Assembly (NCBI RefSeq): GCF_000002995.4
Contig: NW_025062478.1
Coordinates: forward strand, 372,001-436,000
Source of the DNA: Brugia malayi
Taxonomy: Eukaryota > Nematoda > Chromadorea > Rhabditida > Onchocercidae
Reading direction: 5' to 3'
DNA length: 64,000 nt
Part shown: positions 63,801 to 64,000 of the stretch, piece after piece
Layout: every line of letters starts with the position of its first letter
Numbering within the stretch: the stretch's first letter is position 1
The notes under the pieces: generated by a model
Database searches by the model: none
The model's input: the letters and a program-made list of their open reading frames with translations, nothing else
Told to the model about the DNA's origin: nothing
Made by a program: the position numbers and the translations under genes

Positions 63801-64000
63801 ATTTTATTATATTTCGTTCCTAAAGAAATTAAAAGATAATTTCAGCTGTTTTGACTTTGACATATTTCTTCCTGTTCTATATTTTTATCCTAATTTCGAA
63901 CTAATCTTAACCAAACTGAATTGAATTTAAGCTCCTCGTTTTACAATAATTCTCAGACTATGACCTACTTTCAGTGAAAAATAATTTGACTTTTTCATCT
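60831..64000. other. AT-rich sequence, nothing recognised
   Basis: No coding exon, RNA gene or clear repeat was recognised in this terminal 3.2 kb. A less AT-rich patch at about 62340-62540 (containing ATCTCCGGAAGAAGG) has no readable protein. Confidence 0.55.

Overview
The window looks like nuclear DNA of a nematode, most likely a filarial worm (Onchocercidae). The DNA is very AT-rich. Genes are split into many short exons, and most introns end in the nematode-type acceptor (T-rich then CAG). Two stretches are decayed copies of Wolbachia-type bacterial genes (pyrE and uvrA), as expected in a lineage that carries, or once carried, Wolbachia. The species cannot be named from the sequence.

Layout. 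1-1273 (+) is the 3' part of RAD51. 1.3-12.1 kb is gene-poor. 12.7-16.4 kb (+) is a CNRIP1 (cannabinoid receptor interacting protein) homologue, convergent with a small double-LIM protein at 17.3-19.0 kb (-). 19.7-25.2 kb (-) is a BED zinc-finger protein with a second Cys/His DNA-binding-like module. Its upstream region (25.8-26.9 kb) is rich in CA/TG, CGG and CTC simple repeats. 29.8-36.1 kb (-) is a complete CDC20/Fizzy, the APC/C activator. Directly upstream on the same strand is the C-terminal (Utp12) half of WDR43/UTP5 (36.3-38.9 kb). Only 113 bases separate the two, so an operon is likely. 40.2-41.4 kb (+) is a GPI-anchored Ly6/uPAR protein.

The right half is accessory sequence: a pyrE relic (43.7 kb), a tRNA-like unit with a duplicated flank (44.7 kb), and a 3.4-kb satellite built on GCATGC palindromes (45.9-49.3 kb). 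An A-rich/T-rich foldback follows (49.5-50.9 kb), then an unusually GC-rich C2H2 gene (51.0-52.5 kb, -). A BEL/Pao retrotransposon relic begins at 56.4 kb and abuts a uvrA relic (57.4-58.6 kb). Foldback and dispersed repeats lie at 59.6-60.8 kb.

Exon boundaries were worked out by hand from splice sites, reading phase and family similarity. Every spliced model given closes in frame. Weak junctions are stated in the entries.
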